This document shows, piece after piece, positions 16,253-24,928 of a DNA stretch of 64,000 bases. The position numbers and the translations under genes are program-made. The DNA is from DASREM01 sp035652095 (GTDB lineage: Bacteria; Acidobacteriota; Terriglobia; Terriglobales; Acidobacteriaceae). The notes beneath the pieces are model-generated. The model was not told where the DNA came from, ran no database searches, and was given only the letters and a program-made list of their open reading frames with translations. The DNA is taken from the NCBI GenBank assembly GCA_035652095.1, contig DASREM010000055.1, positions 186,001 to 250,000 of the forward strand, written 5' to 3'. Position 1 is the first letter of the stretch. Every line of letters begins with the position of its first letter.

Positions 16253-17914
16253 ATGGGTGCCAATCGTCGGGAGTTTCTGCTGGGACTGGGGGCGCTCGCT
16301 TCAACGCGCCTGTTCGCGATCGAGCAGTCCGAGCCTGAGCTGATTCTGTACAACGGAAATTTCTGGACCGTAGACCATCGCAACCCGCGCGCCGAGGCCG
16401 TCGCGATCTCCTCGGGCCGGTTCCTTGCCATCGGCAGGAGTCAGGAGGTGCTCGGCCTTGCGGCTGGATCGGCGAAGAAGATCGATCTCGGTGGCAAGAC
16501 GGTTCTGCCCGGGTTCATCGACGCCCACAGCCATCCTGCCGAAGCCGGCCTCGACCATCTGCGCATGGTGGACTGCGATCTCCGCTCCATCGCAGACATC
16601 CTGGCCGCGTTACGTGCGCGCGCCGCGCAAACTCCGCCGAATCAGTGGGTGCTCGGATTCAAGTACGACGACACCAAGTCCGCCGAGGGCCGCGCTTTGA
16701 CACTGCAGGACCTCGACAGCGCGATTCCCGATCATCCGGTGTTTGTCGAGCATCGCGGCGGGCACACGGCATGGGTGAACACGCTCGCGCTCAATACGGC
16801 TAAAGTGGACGCGAATACTCCGGACCCTCACGGCGGTCAGTACGATCGCGACCCCTCGACCCATCAGCTCACCGGACACCTGCGCGAGAATGCCAAGACC
16901 GCATTTCAGAACCTGATTCCCTCCAACTTCACGCGCGACGATCATCGCGAGGGCGTTAAGCTTATCGGCCGCATGATGACCAGGACCGGCATCACTTCCG
17001 TGACCGACGCCTTCGGCAGTCCTGACGATCTGCGCGCCTATCAGGATGCGCGCGAAGCGGGAGACCTTCCGTTGCGAATCTACTGCCACATTGGCTTCCA
17101 GTTCATGGACCAGATGCTCGCGGCAGGCATTCGCACCGGCCTCGGCGATGAGTGGGTCCGTGTAGGCGCGCAGAAAACACTTTGCGATGGGTCGATCTCC
17201 GAACGCACAGCGCGCCTCTCTCAGCCCTACGTGGGACGCCCCAATGATTTCGGCATTCTCGTGAACGACGAAGATCACCTGTACACCATTTCTCGAAAAG
17301 CCCACGCCGCAGGGTGGCAACTGGCGACGCACGCCAATGGCGACGTCGGAATCGATACCACACTGAAAGTCTTCGAGCGGCTGCAGCGCGAGATGCCTCG
17401 CCGCGACGCCCGCTATCGCCTGGAACATTGCACGGTCGTGAACGACTCGCTGGTAAGACGAATCAAGGACCTGGGCGCAATCCCGACTCCGTTCTCTACT
17501 TACGTCTATTACCACGGCGAAAAGATGAAAGAGTACGGACCCGAGCGCCTGAACAACATGTTCGCGCTGCGCAGCTTTATTGATGCCGGCATTCGTCCGA
17601 CCCAGGCGTCCGACTATCCTCCCGGACCTTTCGAGCCCATGATGGCGCTGCAATCCGAAGTCACCCGCACCGACACCAAGGGCAACGTCTGGGGACCGAA
17701 ACAGAAGATCACCGTCGAGGAGGCGATCCGGGTGGGAACCATTCACGGCGCCTATGCATCCTATGAAGAGAGGCAGAAAGGCTCGATTGAGCCGGGAAAG
17801 CTGGCGGACCTGGTCGTGTTGGGACGCGATCCCTTCAAGGAAGATCCGAGTACCCTGATCACAATCCCCATCGAGCGGACCATGACGGGCGGAAAGTGGG
17901 TGTACGAATCCTGA
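16253..17914 (+). CDS. Tat-exported amidohydrolase (Amidohydro_3, YtcJ-like)
   Basis: A 553-residue metal-dependent hydrolase. The N terminus carries a twin-arginine signal (R-R-E-F-L-L-G-L-G-A-L-A), so it is exported folded. The barrel begins with the metal-binding D-A-H-S-H-P; later metal or substrate sites are in T-H-A-N-G-D and E-H-C-T-V-V, and the C-terminal block G-S-I-E-P-G-K-L-A-D-L-V-V closes the composite sandwich domain. It hydrolyses an unknown amide or cyclic amidine. GGAGGAGACAGT directly precedes the ATG at 16253, which beats the in-frame ATG at 16223. It is divergent from the LigD-type gene, with a 134-base shared upstream region. Confidence 0.88.
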   Translation: MGANRREFLLGLGALASTRLFAIEQSEPELILYNGNFWTVDHRNPRAEAVAISSGRFLAIGRSQEVLGLAAGSAKKIDLGGKTVLPGFIDAHSHPAEAGLDHLRMVDCDLRSIADILAALRARAAQTPPNQWVLGFKYDDTKSAEGRALTLQDLDSAIPDHPVFVEHRGGHTAWVNTLALNTAKVDANTPDPHGGQYDRDPSTHQLTGHLRENAKTAFQNLIPSNFTRDDHREGVKLIGRMMTRTGITSVTDAFGSPDDLRAYQDAREAGDLPLRIYCHIGFQFMDQMLAAGIRTGLGDEWVRVGAQKTLCDGSISERTARLSQPYVGRPNDFGILVNDEDHLYTISRKAHAAGWQLATHANGDVGIDTTLKVFERLQREMPRRDARYRLEHCTVVNDSLVRRIKDLGAIPTPFSTYVYYHGEKMKEYGPERLNNMFALRSFIDAGIRPTQASDYPPGPFEPMMALQSEVTRTDTKGNVWGPKQKITVEEAIRVGTIHGAYASYEERQKGSIEPGKLADLVVLGRDPFKEDPSTLITIPIERTMTGGKWVYES

Positions 17915-17945
17915 CCGGTCCGGTGGTGAAGCCAGGCAGCATTGT

Positions 17946-18040
17946 GCGCGAGAGATCCTTTTGCCTGCTGCTCAGGACCACCAGGAAGACATCATCCCGA
18001 AGAGCCGCGCTTTTCAGCGCCTCGAGGGATCACGCGCGCA
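17946..18040. repeat. Inverted pair of REP-like repeats, copies B1 and B2
   Basis: 17946-17979 reads GCGCGAGAGATCCTT then TGCTGCTCAGGA, the inverted orientation of the repeat. 17988-18040 reads GACATCATCCCGA, then a CAGCGCCTCGAGGGAT block, the direct orientation seen at 14281. The two copies face each other nine bases apart, a BIME-like arrangement, in the space between two plus-strand genes. Confidence 0.5.
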
Positions 18041-18084
18041 GCGCCGACCATTCCGTGCGCCGGATTGGACACGGCCCATGTAGT

Positions 18085-18114
18085 TTGACAAGGCCCTCGC
18101 GCGCCACGTAACTT
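18085..18114 (+). promoter_or_regulatory. Sigma70-like promoter for the M16 protease pair
   Basis: A perfect -35 TTGACA (18085-18090) is followed 18 bases later by TAACTT (18109-18114), 30 bases before the ATG at 18145. The -10 is weak; the -35 and position make it the best candidate. Confidence 0.45.
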
Positions 18115-18144
18115 CAAATTTCTGCGTATTTTGCTGGAGGTCGG

Positions 18145-19668
18145 ATGAAAAAGCGGCTCAGTCTGCTGCTTCTGTTCCTGCTGCTCGCGAGCCTCGCGTC
18201 GGCACAAGACGTAAATTCGTTCGAAAGAAACATTACTGTTAAGACATTGACCAACGGCTTGACGGTTCTCATCTATGAGCGTCACGAAGCCCCGGTGTTC
18301 TCGTTCTTCACGCAGGTGGATGCCGGTTCTGCCCAGGACCCGCTGGCACGCACCGGCCTTGCCCACATGTTCGAGCATATGGCATTCAAGGGCACGACCA
18401 CGATCGGTACCAAGGATTACGCCGCTGAGAAAGTGGCGCTGGAAAAAGTCGAGACCGCCTACTCCGCCTACATTGCGGAGCGCGATAAGAGTATCGGCCG
18501 CGACGACAAGAAAGTCGCGGAACTCGAGAAAGCCTGGAAAGACGCGGTCAAAGAAGCCGACCAGTATGTCATCAATAACCAGTTCGGCCAGATCGTAGAG
18601 TCGCAGGGAGGCGAAGGCATGAACGCGTTCACTGACTACGACGAAACCGGCTACCACTACTCTTTCCCGGTGAACCGCTTTGAGCTCTGGGCCTACCTGG
18701 AGTCGGAACGGTTCCTGCACCCGGTCATGCGCCAGTTCTATGATGAGCGCAACGTGGTGATGGAAGAGCGCCGCATGCGCACCGAAAGTAGTCCAACCGG
18801 GCGCCTGCTCGAGCAGTTCACCACCACCGCCTTTCAGGCGAGCCAATACCAGAGGCCGACTGTCGGATGGATGTCGGACCTGAACACCTTTTCCGCCACC
18901 GACGCCGAAAACTTCTTCCACCATTACTACATTCCATCCAACATGGTGATCGCGATCGTGGGCGATGTGAAGCCTTCGGAAGCCATGCCCATTATCGAGA
19001 AATATTTTGGCCGCATTCCTTCGGCTCCCAAGCCGGATGAGCGGATCACCACCGAGCCTCCGCAGAATTCCGAGCGCCGCGTGGTGCTCCAGGAAATGAC
19101 GCAGCCCATCTACCTCGAGGGATATCATCGCCCGGACTACCGCGACAAAGACGATGCCGTCTACGACGCCATCACGGACCTGATGTCGAGCGGCCGCACT
19201 TCACGCCTTTACCGGGCGCTGGTGCGAGACAAGAAGATCGCCTCCGACTCCGCCGGATTTTCCGGTCTGCCCGGAAACAAGTATGCGCACCTGTTTGCCT
19301 TTTACGCAGTACCCTTGCCCGGACATAGCACCGAGGAGGTGGCCAAGGCCATTCACGAGGAGATCGAAAAACTTCGCACCCTGGAAATATCCGATGAAGA
19401 ACTCAAGATGATCAAGACCCGCGCCAAGGCCAACCTGATTCGCGGGCTCGCCGATAATTCCGGGCTCGCGGCCCAGCTTGCCGTGTATCAGACCCGTTAT
19501 GGAGACTGGAGAGAACTGTTCCGCTCGGTCGATCGCATCGACGCCGTAACCAAGGCCGACATCAAGCGTGTGGCAAGCCAAACCTTTGTGCCCACCAATC
19601 GCACGGTTGGAGTCATCGAGACGGCGCCTCCGCCCCAGGGCGCAGCGAACCCCGGAGGTGTGCAATGA
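18145..19668 (+). CDS. M16-family zinc metalloprotease, catalytic subunit
   Basis: A 507-residue exported peptidase. Residues 1-20 are a signal peptide ending A-S-A-Q. The inverted zinc motif H-x-x-E-H is at H74-E77-H78 (L-A-H-M-F-E-H-M-A-F), and the distal Glu is in E-R-N-V-V-M-E-E-R-R near residue 204. An extra charged helix of about 60 residues separates the two blocks, longer than in typical members. The C-terminal M16 domain includes a G-L-A-Y-type region replaced here by S-A-G-F. GGAGGTCGG precedes the ATG. It overlaps the next gene by ATGA and pairs with it, as catalytic and non-catalytic M16 halves do. It probably degrades peptides in the periplasm. Confidence 0.92.
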   Translation: MKKRLSLLLLFLLLASLASAQDVNSFERNITVKTLTNGLTVLIYERHEAPVFSFFTQVDAGSAQDPLARTGLAHMFEHMAFKGTTTIGTKDYAAEKVALEKVETAYSAYIAERDKSIGRDDKKVAELEKAWKDAVKEADQYVINNQFGQIVESQGGEGMNAFTDYDETGYHYSFPVNRFELWAYLESERFLHPVMRQFYDERNVVMEERRMRTESSPTGRLLEQFTTTAFQASQYQRPTVGWMSDLNTFSATDAENFFHHYYIPSNMVIAIVGDVKPSEAMPIIEKYFGRIPSAPKPDERITTEPPQNSERRVVLQEMTQPIYLEGYHRPDYRDKDDAVYDAITDLMSSGRTSRLYRALVRDKKIASDSAGFSGLPGNKYAHLFAFYAVPLPGHSTEEVAKAIHEEIEKLRTLEISDEELKMIKTRAKANLIRGLADNSGLAAQLAVYQTRYGDWRELFRSVDRIDAVTKADIKRVASQTFVPTNRTVGVIETAPPPQGAANPGGVQ

Positions 19669-21134
19669 GACTGTTTTCGTACCTTCTTTCTTGCGCCCTG
19701 CTGCTCGCCCTCGCCTCGCCCGCCCCTGCGCAGACGCAGGACTGGCAGCAGATCGTGAAAGCCATGCCCAGGCTTCCGGATTTCAAAGCGCCGGAGCCGA
19801 AGCGGGTGGCTCTTCCGAATGGCATGATCATCTTCCTGCAGGAAGATCACGAGTTGCCGGTGATCGATGGCGTGGCGCGCATTCGCGGCGGTTCGCGTCT
19901 TGAACCGGCAAACAAAGTCGGGCTCACCGACATCTACGGCGAAGTCTGGCGCACCGGGGGAACCAAGTCCCAGACCGGAGACCAGCTTGACGACTTTCTG
20001 GAGAGCCGCGCCGCGAAAGTGGAAACCGGCGGCGGCATCGATTCCACCAACATCTCCTGGTCCAGCCTGAAAGGCGACTTCGACGACGTCTTCAAAGTTT
20101 TTGTGGACCTGCTCGAGAATCCCGCCTTCCGGCCCGACAAAATCGAGCTTGCGCAGCGCAACGCTTTCGACGCCATTTCGCGCCGCAATGATGACATCAA
20201 CAGCATTGTCGGACGCCAGATACCGAAGCTGGCTTATGGCCCGAAGAATCCCTACGGACGCGATCCCGAATACGCCACCATCGCCGCCATCACCCAGCAA
20301 GACCTGATCCAGTGGCACAACACCTATGTCCATCCCAACAACATGATTGTGGGGATCGTCGGCGACTTCGATTCCTCCGCCATGGAGGCGAAGCTCAGGC
20401 AGACTTTCGGAAACTGGCCCAAGGGCGCGCCGGTTGCGAAAGAAGATTTCTCGGCCCAACCCGCCAAGCCGGGCTACTACGTCATCCCAAAGGCCGATGT
20501 GAATCAGAGTTCCATCAACATGATCGGCGCGGGAACCAGAAAAGACAGTCCTGACTTCTATGCCATCCAGGTTTTCAACGAAGCCTTCGGTGGCGGCTTT
20601 TCGTCGCGGCTGTTCCGTGATTTGCGGACCATCAAGGGCCTTGCCTACTCCGTGGGCGGAGGGATCGGCACCCGCTTCGACCATCCTGGAATTCTGCACC
20701 TCGGCATTGGCACCAAAAGCCAAACCACGATCGAAGCCATTCAGGGCCTCTACCAGGAAATCGACGACCTGAAAACCAATCCGCTCTCCACGGAAGAGAT
20801 TCAGCGTGCCAAGGACTCTATTCTGAACTCGTTTGTCTTCAACTTCGATACTCCGGAGAAGGTCTTGCGCGAGCGCATGGCCTATGAGTTCTATGGCTAT
20901 CCCCAGGATTTCCTGGAGAAATTCAAGGCCGGCATCGAAAAAGTGCAGCCTGCCGACGTAGCGCGAGTGGCGGCGAAGTACCTGCACAAGGACCAACTCG
21001 CAGTCCTGGTGGTAGGAAATACCGGCGAGTTCGAAAAGCCGCTTACCTCCCTGGGACCGGTGAATACGATTGACATCACCATTCCTCCGCCTCCAGGCGG
21101 CAACCCGGCCTCGGGAAATCCTTCGAACCAGTAA
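19665..21134 (+). CDS. M16-family peptidase-like protein, non-catalytic partner
   Basis: A 489-residue exported M16 homologue. Signal peptide to about residue 22 (A-S-P-A-P-A-Q). In the place of H-x-x-E-H it has V-G-L-T-D-I-Y-G-E-V-W, so it lacks the zinc site. The substrate-binding R/Y-type block survives (F-S-S-R-L-F-R-D-L-R-T-I-K-G-L-A-Y-S-V). In known two-subunit M16 enzymes one half brings the zinc and the other this R/Y pair, so this should be the binding subunit of a heterodimer with the upstream gene. Its ATG overlaps the upstream TGA. A GC-rich hairpin follows at 21139. Confidence 0.9.
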   Translation: MRLFSYLLSCALLLALASPAPAQTQDWQQIVKAMPRLPDFKAPEPKRVALPNGMIIFLQEDHELPVIDGVARIRGGSRLEPANKVGLTDIYGEVWRTGGTKSQTGDQLDDFLESRAAKVETGGGIDSTNISWSSLKGDFDDVFKVFVDLLENPAFRPDKIELAQRNAFDAISRRNDDINSIVGRQIPKLAYGPKNPYGRDPEYATIAAITQQDLIQWHNTYVHPNNMIVGIVGDFDSSAMEAKLRQTFGNWPKGAPVAKEDFSAQPAKPGYYVIPKADVNQSSINMIGAGTRKDSPDFYAIQVFNEAFGGGFSSRLFRDLRTIKGLAYSVGGGIGTRFDHPGILHLGIGTKSQTTIEAIQGLYQEIDDLKTNPLSTEEIQRAKDSILNSFVFNFDTPEKVLRERMAYEFYGYPQDFLEKFKAGIEKVQPADVARVAAKYLHKDQLAVLVVGNTGEFEKPLTSLGPVNTIDITIPPPPGGNPASGNPSNQ

Positions 21135-21138
21135 AAAG

Positions 21139-21159
21139 GGCGGGAACATTCCTCCCGCC
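21139..21159 (+). terminator. Hairpin after the M16 pair
   Basis: GGCGGGA (21139-21145) pairs with TCCCGCC (21153-21159) across a seven-base loop, five bases after the stop codon. The following run has few T residues on the plus strand (TCTTG), so termination may be weak. Confidence 0.5.
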
Positions 21160-21200
21160 TCTTGCGTATCATGGCTCGTCTGTGGTGCCGGAGGTGAAGT

Positions 21201-21989
21201 GTGCGCCTGAAAACCATTGCGGTTGTACTTGGGTTGTTCAGTCTTATTTCGCTGGCCCAGGCCGAGGAGTGGACCAAGACTTACACCACCTCCGGCCAGG
21301 CCAACCTGCGCGTTGAGAGCAACGACGCCGGAGTGGAAATCCGCGGAGCGGACGGAAACCAGATCGAGGCTGTGGTTACGACCCGGGGATATAAGTTCGG
21401 ACCCAACGATATCCGGATCACCGAGCACCAGACCGGCGACTCGGTGGAACTGGATGTCATCCGCCCGCATCGGGTGTGCTTCGGGATCTGCAATCAGAAC
21501 ATCGAGATCACGGTCCGAGTGCCGCATAGCTGCAACCTGCGCGTGCACACGGGCGACGGACACATCAAGGTTGACGACGTGAAGGGCGAGATGCAACTGG
21601 ACTCCGGGGATGGATCTTTGACGGTCAACTCCGGCGACGGCAGCCTGAATGCCGACACCCGCGACGGCCGAATTCGCGCCTTGGGCCGCTTTGACCGGCT
21701 CGACCTGCATACCCGCGACGGGAGCATTGAAGCCGAGGCTACCGCCGGCTCCCGGATGAAAGCAACCTGGTCGGTGCGCACCGGCGATGGACACATCCAG
21801 CTGCGTCTGCCTGCGGACTTTGCCGCCGACCTTGACGCCCACACCGGGGATGGACACGTCAGCGTGGACTTCCCGGTCACCGTGGCCGGGGACCTGCGCC
21901 AGAGCACGATCCATGGAAAAATGAACGGAGGAGGACAGATGCTGGAAGTGCGGACGGGCGATGGAGATATCCGGGTCGAGAAGTTTTGA
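21201..21989 (+). CDS. Exported DUF4097-type beta-repeat protein
   Basis: A 262-residue protein: signal peptide of about 22 residues (ending A-Q-A-E), then a right-handed beta-solenoid-like repeat. Copies of a short unit with T/S-G-D-G-x-I/L-x-V recur in the second half (for example S-G-D-G-S-L-T-V and T-G-D-G-H-V-S-V), at about 20-residue steps. This is the pattern of DUF4097, a putative adhesin or cell-surface family of unknown function. The start is GTG at 21201 behind GGAGGTGAA. It follows the M16 pair by 66 bases on the same strand and may be read with it. Confidence 0.8.
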   Translation: MRLKTIAVVLGLFSLISLAQAEEWTKTYTTSGQANLRVESNDAGVEIRGADGNQIEAVVTTRGYKFGPNDIRITEHQTGDSVELDVIRPHRVCFGICNQNIEITVRVPHSCNLRVHTGDGHIKVDDVKGEMQLDSGDGSLTVNSGDGSLNADTRDGRIRALGRFDRLDLHTRDGSIEAEATAGSRMKATWSVRTGDGHIQLRLPADFAADLDAHTGDGHVSVDFPVTVAGDLRQSTIHGKMNGGGQMLEVRTGDGDIRVEKF

Positions 21990-21999
21990 ATTTTGAAAG

Positions 22000-22019
22000 G
22001 GCACGGCTTCAGCCGTGCC
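22000..22019. repeat. Palindromic hairpin GGCACGGCT-type
   Basis: GGCACGGCT (22000-22008), two bases, then AGCCGTGCC (22011-22019): a nine-base perfect inverted repeat, just after the DUF4097 stop. It has no T tract. I recall similar palindromes in many intergenic regions of Acidobacteriota, so it may be both a REP element and a transcript 3' end. The rest of 22020-22387 shows nothing I can name; it is AT-richer, with no credible gene. Confidence 0.5.
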
Positions 22020-22387
22020 GTCAGCCCGTATTACCGCCAGTATCGTCGAGACCTCCGGCGCGCCAGCTGTTCCCTGAGACTCGTCAATCTCCCGACAAGT
22101 ACCTCTTTCCTCGAAAGTGGTTCCCTCGATTCGCTATGACATTATTGTATGTACGTCTATATCTTCTAGATAATTACAGCGTTCGCGTTCGATTTTAGGA
22201 CGTTTACCTCGGCTCCCCCACCAGAAATAGGACGGCGGTCGGCAAACGCAGCCACGGGCCTCCAAACGCCAGCAAAGGGCATTCTACGCGAGGGTCGCAC
22301 CCCGGATTTGCCGTATCTTGACTTCCGAGTGATTTTCAACAACTTAGCGTAAAGCAAATCGAGTTTCTCTTTATAGGAACCGCTGCT

Positions 22388-22720
22388 TCATAGGTTCTCC
22401 TGAATGAAGCGGGGACTGAGGTGAACGTCAAGCTGCACCAGGGGTGAATCACCAACAGCCCTGAAACTGTGGATCTCGCCGGCCCTGATGACAAAGATGT
22501 CTCCAGCGCTGCCCTCGAAGGTCTTGCCGTTTACGGTCCACACTCCCCGGCCTTCGCGGATGAACTGGATCTCGTCATACGGATGCCGGTGGGGACCCGG
22601 CCCTGAACCGGGCTTGCCGTGGAACAGGAAGACCGAAACATTGGTGTTACCCTGCTCGGCCCCGACAAACTCATGCGAACTACCAACAAACGGCAGGTTC
22701 TCCTGGCGCACGTGATACAT
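22388..22720 (-). CDS. Small single-domain cupin protein
   Basis: A 110-residue cupin. Metal-site residues are in order: H-R-H and E in P-G-P-H-R-H-P-Y-D-E-I-Q, then G-D-I-F-V-I-R-A-G-E-I-H-S-F with the final His. Two conserved cupin motifs are thus complete. Such proteins bind a divalent metal and act as dioxygenases, isomerases or sugar sensors; no substrate can be assigned. The ATG at 22720 follows AGGAGGATACCCAAAG. A longer frame to 22927 enters the divergent gene and was rejected. It is transcribed away from the exported protein at 22863. Confidence 0.85.
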   Translation of the reverse strand: MYHVRQENLPFVGSSHEFVGAEQGNTNVSVFLFHGKPGSGPGPHRHPYDEIQFIREGRGVWTVNGKTFEGSAGDIFVIRAGEIHSFRAVGDSPLVQLDVHLSPRFIQENL

Positions 22721-22862
22721 CTTTGGGTATCCTCCTGGCAAAATTTGATGACTGTGCTCGCCGTTTGGCTCAGCAAATAGCAGGGGACTGCGCTGGCGCT
22801 CTATTGCGATCCAGAGCCGTCGTGTGTAGACTGCTCGCCAATCTTTCGAAGAGGGATCGCCA

Positions 22863-23666
22863 ATGGCACAGAATGAGTTTCTGCAAAAGCCGCAGCCCAG
22901 TGAGAAAGGCATGGCCAGCCGGGCCAAGGCTCTGCTCTCCGCTTCGATTGAGCGACACTTGAAGACCTACGCCGCGGCAGCGGCAGGGATCGGGTTGCTG
23001 GCGGTCGCAGGCCCGGCCGCCGCCCAGGTTGTGTACACCCCCGCCAAAATCGACTTCACGAACGGTGATCTTTTTCTCGACCTCAACTGCGGCCCCTCCA
23101 TTCAGTTCTGGGTGGCTGACGTCCTTGAGACCTCGACTTATGGCGGTACCCGGGAATTTGCGCTCAACGGAAGCACTTACGCCAGCGTGCTCGAGGACAG
23201 CAAAGGTCCAGCCGTGCTGCCGAAAGGCGCAACCGTGGGGCCGGGACAGAACTTCGTCAACGCTTTTCAGAATGAGCGTGTGATGGCGACCGCTTATCAC
23301 TTCGTCTATTACTTCAGTTACAACGGAGTTGGCGGGAATTGGGCGAATGCTCAGAACGGTTATCTGGGATTAAAGTTCAACATCCTCGGACAAGCTCACT
23401 ACGGCTGGGCCGAGTTCAGCGTGAAAGCGCAGGTGGATCGACGTCGGGTGCAGCACGTGGACGCCCGGCTGCTCGGCTATGCTTACGAATCTGCCCCCAA
23501 TGTGGCGATCACGACGGGAGACAAAGCAGGGGGAGGATCTTCCTCAAGCGCCGGCGCGCCGGCGGCCGGAACTCTTTCAGCCCTTGCACTGGGAGCGCCA
23601 AAAGCAGGTCGCTGTCCCGACTTTGAGCCTCATGGCTCGACACGCTCTAAGCGTATGCCGCGCTGA
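22863..23666 (+). CDS. Exported protein with N-terminal Ala-rich helix and degraded sorting-like tail
   Basis: A 267-residue protein. After about 40 polar residues there is an Ala-rich hydrophobic segment (Y-A-A-A-A-A-G-I-G-L-L-A-V-A-G) ending A-A-A-Q, then V-V-Y-T-P-A and a beta-rich domain. Near the C terminus a Ser/Ala/Pro linker leads to G-T-L-S-A-L-A-L-G-A, which looks like the start of a short hydrophobic anchor. I remember Acidobacteriota proteins of this layout ending in such a segment followed by W-R-R; here the sequence turns polar (K-A-G-R-C-P-D-F), so the signal looks broken. No enzyme motif seen. An in-frame ATG at 22911 is an alternative start. Confidence 0.65.
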   Translation: MAQNEFLQKPQPSEKGMASRAKALLSASIERHLKTYAAAAAGIGLLAVAGPAAAQVVYTPAKIDFTNGDLFLDLNCGPSIQFWVADVLETSTYGGTREFALNGSTYASVLEDSKGPAVLPKGATVGPGQNFVNAFQNERVMATAYHFVYYFSYNGVGGNWANAQNGYLGLKFNILGQAHYGWAEFSVKAQVDRRRVQHVDARLLGYAYESAPNVAITTGDKAGGGSSSSAGAPAAGTLSALALGAPKAGRCPDFEPHGSTRSKRMPR

Positions 23667-23810
23667 GTGCTGTCTTTTGATGTCATGTTCACGGCCAACC
23701 TGTCAGCCAAGGACTCACCCTTCGCGCCGAGAAAGATCGCACGCGTGAAAACATGATTTTCAAACGGAAACCCAATCCTTTAGCACGCCCGGTGTTATCC
23801 TGCCTCGGTT

Positions 23811-24227
23811 ATGCGAGCCAAGAGTCTGACTCCGATCTTGAACGTCTCCGACCTCGGCGCCACGTTCGCATGGTTTGAGAAGTGGGGATGGAAGAAATTG
23901 TGGGACTGGGGAACCCCTCCAACGTTTGGCGCGGTGGGATCGGGTAAGGAAGCTTGCATCTTTCTCTGTCAGGGGGCCCAGGGCGGCCGCGGCCGCGGAG
24001 CTAACACCACCACCTTTCAACACGACGGAGACGAAGCGGGCGACAAAGGAGTTTGGATGTCGGTCTGGGTGGACGACGTGGACGAGATGCATAAACACTG
24101 TGTCGCCGCCGGGCTGGAGATCACATTTCCGCCTACCGATATGCCGTGGAACGTCCGCGAGATGCACCTTCGCCATCCCGATGGTCATGTGTTCCGGGTA
24201 AGCCGGGGATTCAAACCCCGAAAGTAG
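23811..24227 (+). CDS. VOC-superfamily protein (glyoxalase/bleomycin-resistance fold)
   Basis: A 138-residue protein with two beta-alpha-beta-beta-beta modules. The first half has P-I-L-N-V-S-D-L-G-A-T-F-A-W-F-E; the second has V-W-V-D-D-V-D-E-M-H-K-H and ends H-P-D-G-H-V-F-R-V, the usual closing motif where Glu or His ligands sit. Members include glyoxalases, ring-cleavage dioxygenases and antibiotic-binding proteins; the sequence cannot tell which. The ATG at 23811 matches the expected family N terminus. It stands alone, with about 145 bases before it and 700 after. Confidence 0.8.
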   Translation: MRAKSLTPILNVSDLGATFAWFEKWGWKKLWDWGTPPTFGAVGSGKEACIFLCQGAQGGRGRGANTTTFQHDGDEAGDKGVWMSVWVDDVDEMHKHCVAAGLEITFPPTDMPWNVREMHLRHPDGHVFRVSRGFKPRK

Positions 24228-24928
24228 AACCAAAACTCAGGGTGGAGCTGGCTGCACCGCCCTCTACCCTGGTCAACCGGAGAACAGGCCTATAGCCCGA
24301 ATGGGGTTCGGAGTAGCCCATTGGAGCCATTCCCATTCTTCGGGCGCAAAGGTAGAGTTCTTCTTGAGCAGACTTCGGGGGAGGGCTGCTCTACGAGCGT
24401 CCCATGACTCTAAACTGGAGTCTGGGGCGTTTTCGTTTTTGGGGCGGTGTCGCGTTCTCTGCAATTTCAGCACGTGGAAACCACAGAATTCGGCCTCGCC
24501 TGAAATCGGCCAACGCTCTTCGTAGTTTGCAAAACAAGAGCCGAGACGGCGGGACGCCGCTAGCCGCTCAATGAGTGATAATGCGATGTTTCAACAGTTC
24601 GCAGGAACCGAGATCGACCAATTGTGTTCTTTTTGATTGGACGTGGGCCTTATCGCATCCTAGTGGCGCTGGCAACTTCCTGGGTGTTGTTCCAATTGTG
24701 GGCGCATGGCGGCATCATCCACCGGGCTTGACAGATCAGGATGTCGGGATTGCTGGTGAAATCGCGATATCTCGAAACTAACATCTCCGAAAGTGTCAAA
24801 CTCGTCATCCCTTGCCATTCCTCCGGGGCGAGACATAACAAACCCCTACCTTCGGACGCGCACCACAGCTTTACCTTTCACGAGCGACACTATTAAAATC
24901 CAGCCCGACACAAGGGTTAAGGAGGCCT
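24228..24928. other. 701-base intergenic region without a supported gene
   Basis: Short open frames here (such as 24301-24525 and 24793-25050) have no ribosome sites, recognisable motifs or coding-like composition. The base composition is more mixed than in neighbouring genes. It may hold a decayed gene; nothing can be identified. TAAGGAGGCCT at its right end is the ribosome site of the methyltransferase gene. Confidence 0.5.

Noticed and set aside
19497..22004. 835-codon open frame on the minus strand
   Set aside because: It is antisense to the M16 partner and DUF4097 genes, both of which have signal peptides, ribosome sites and family motifs.
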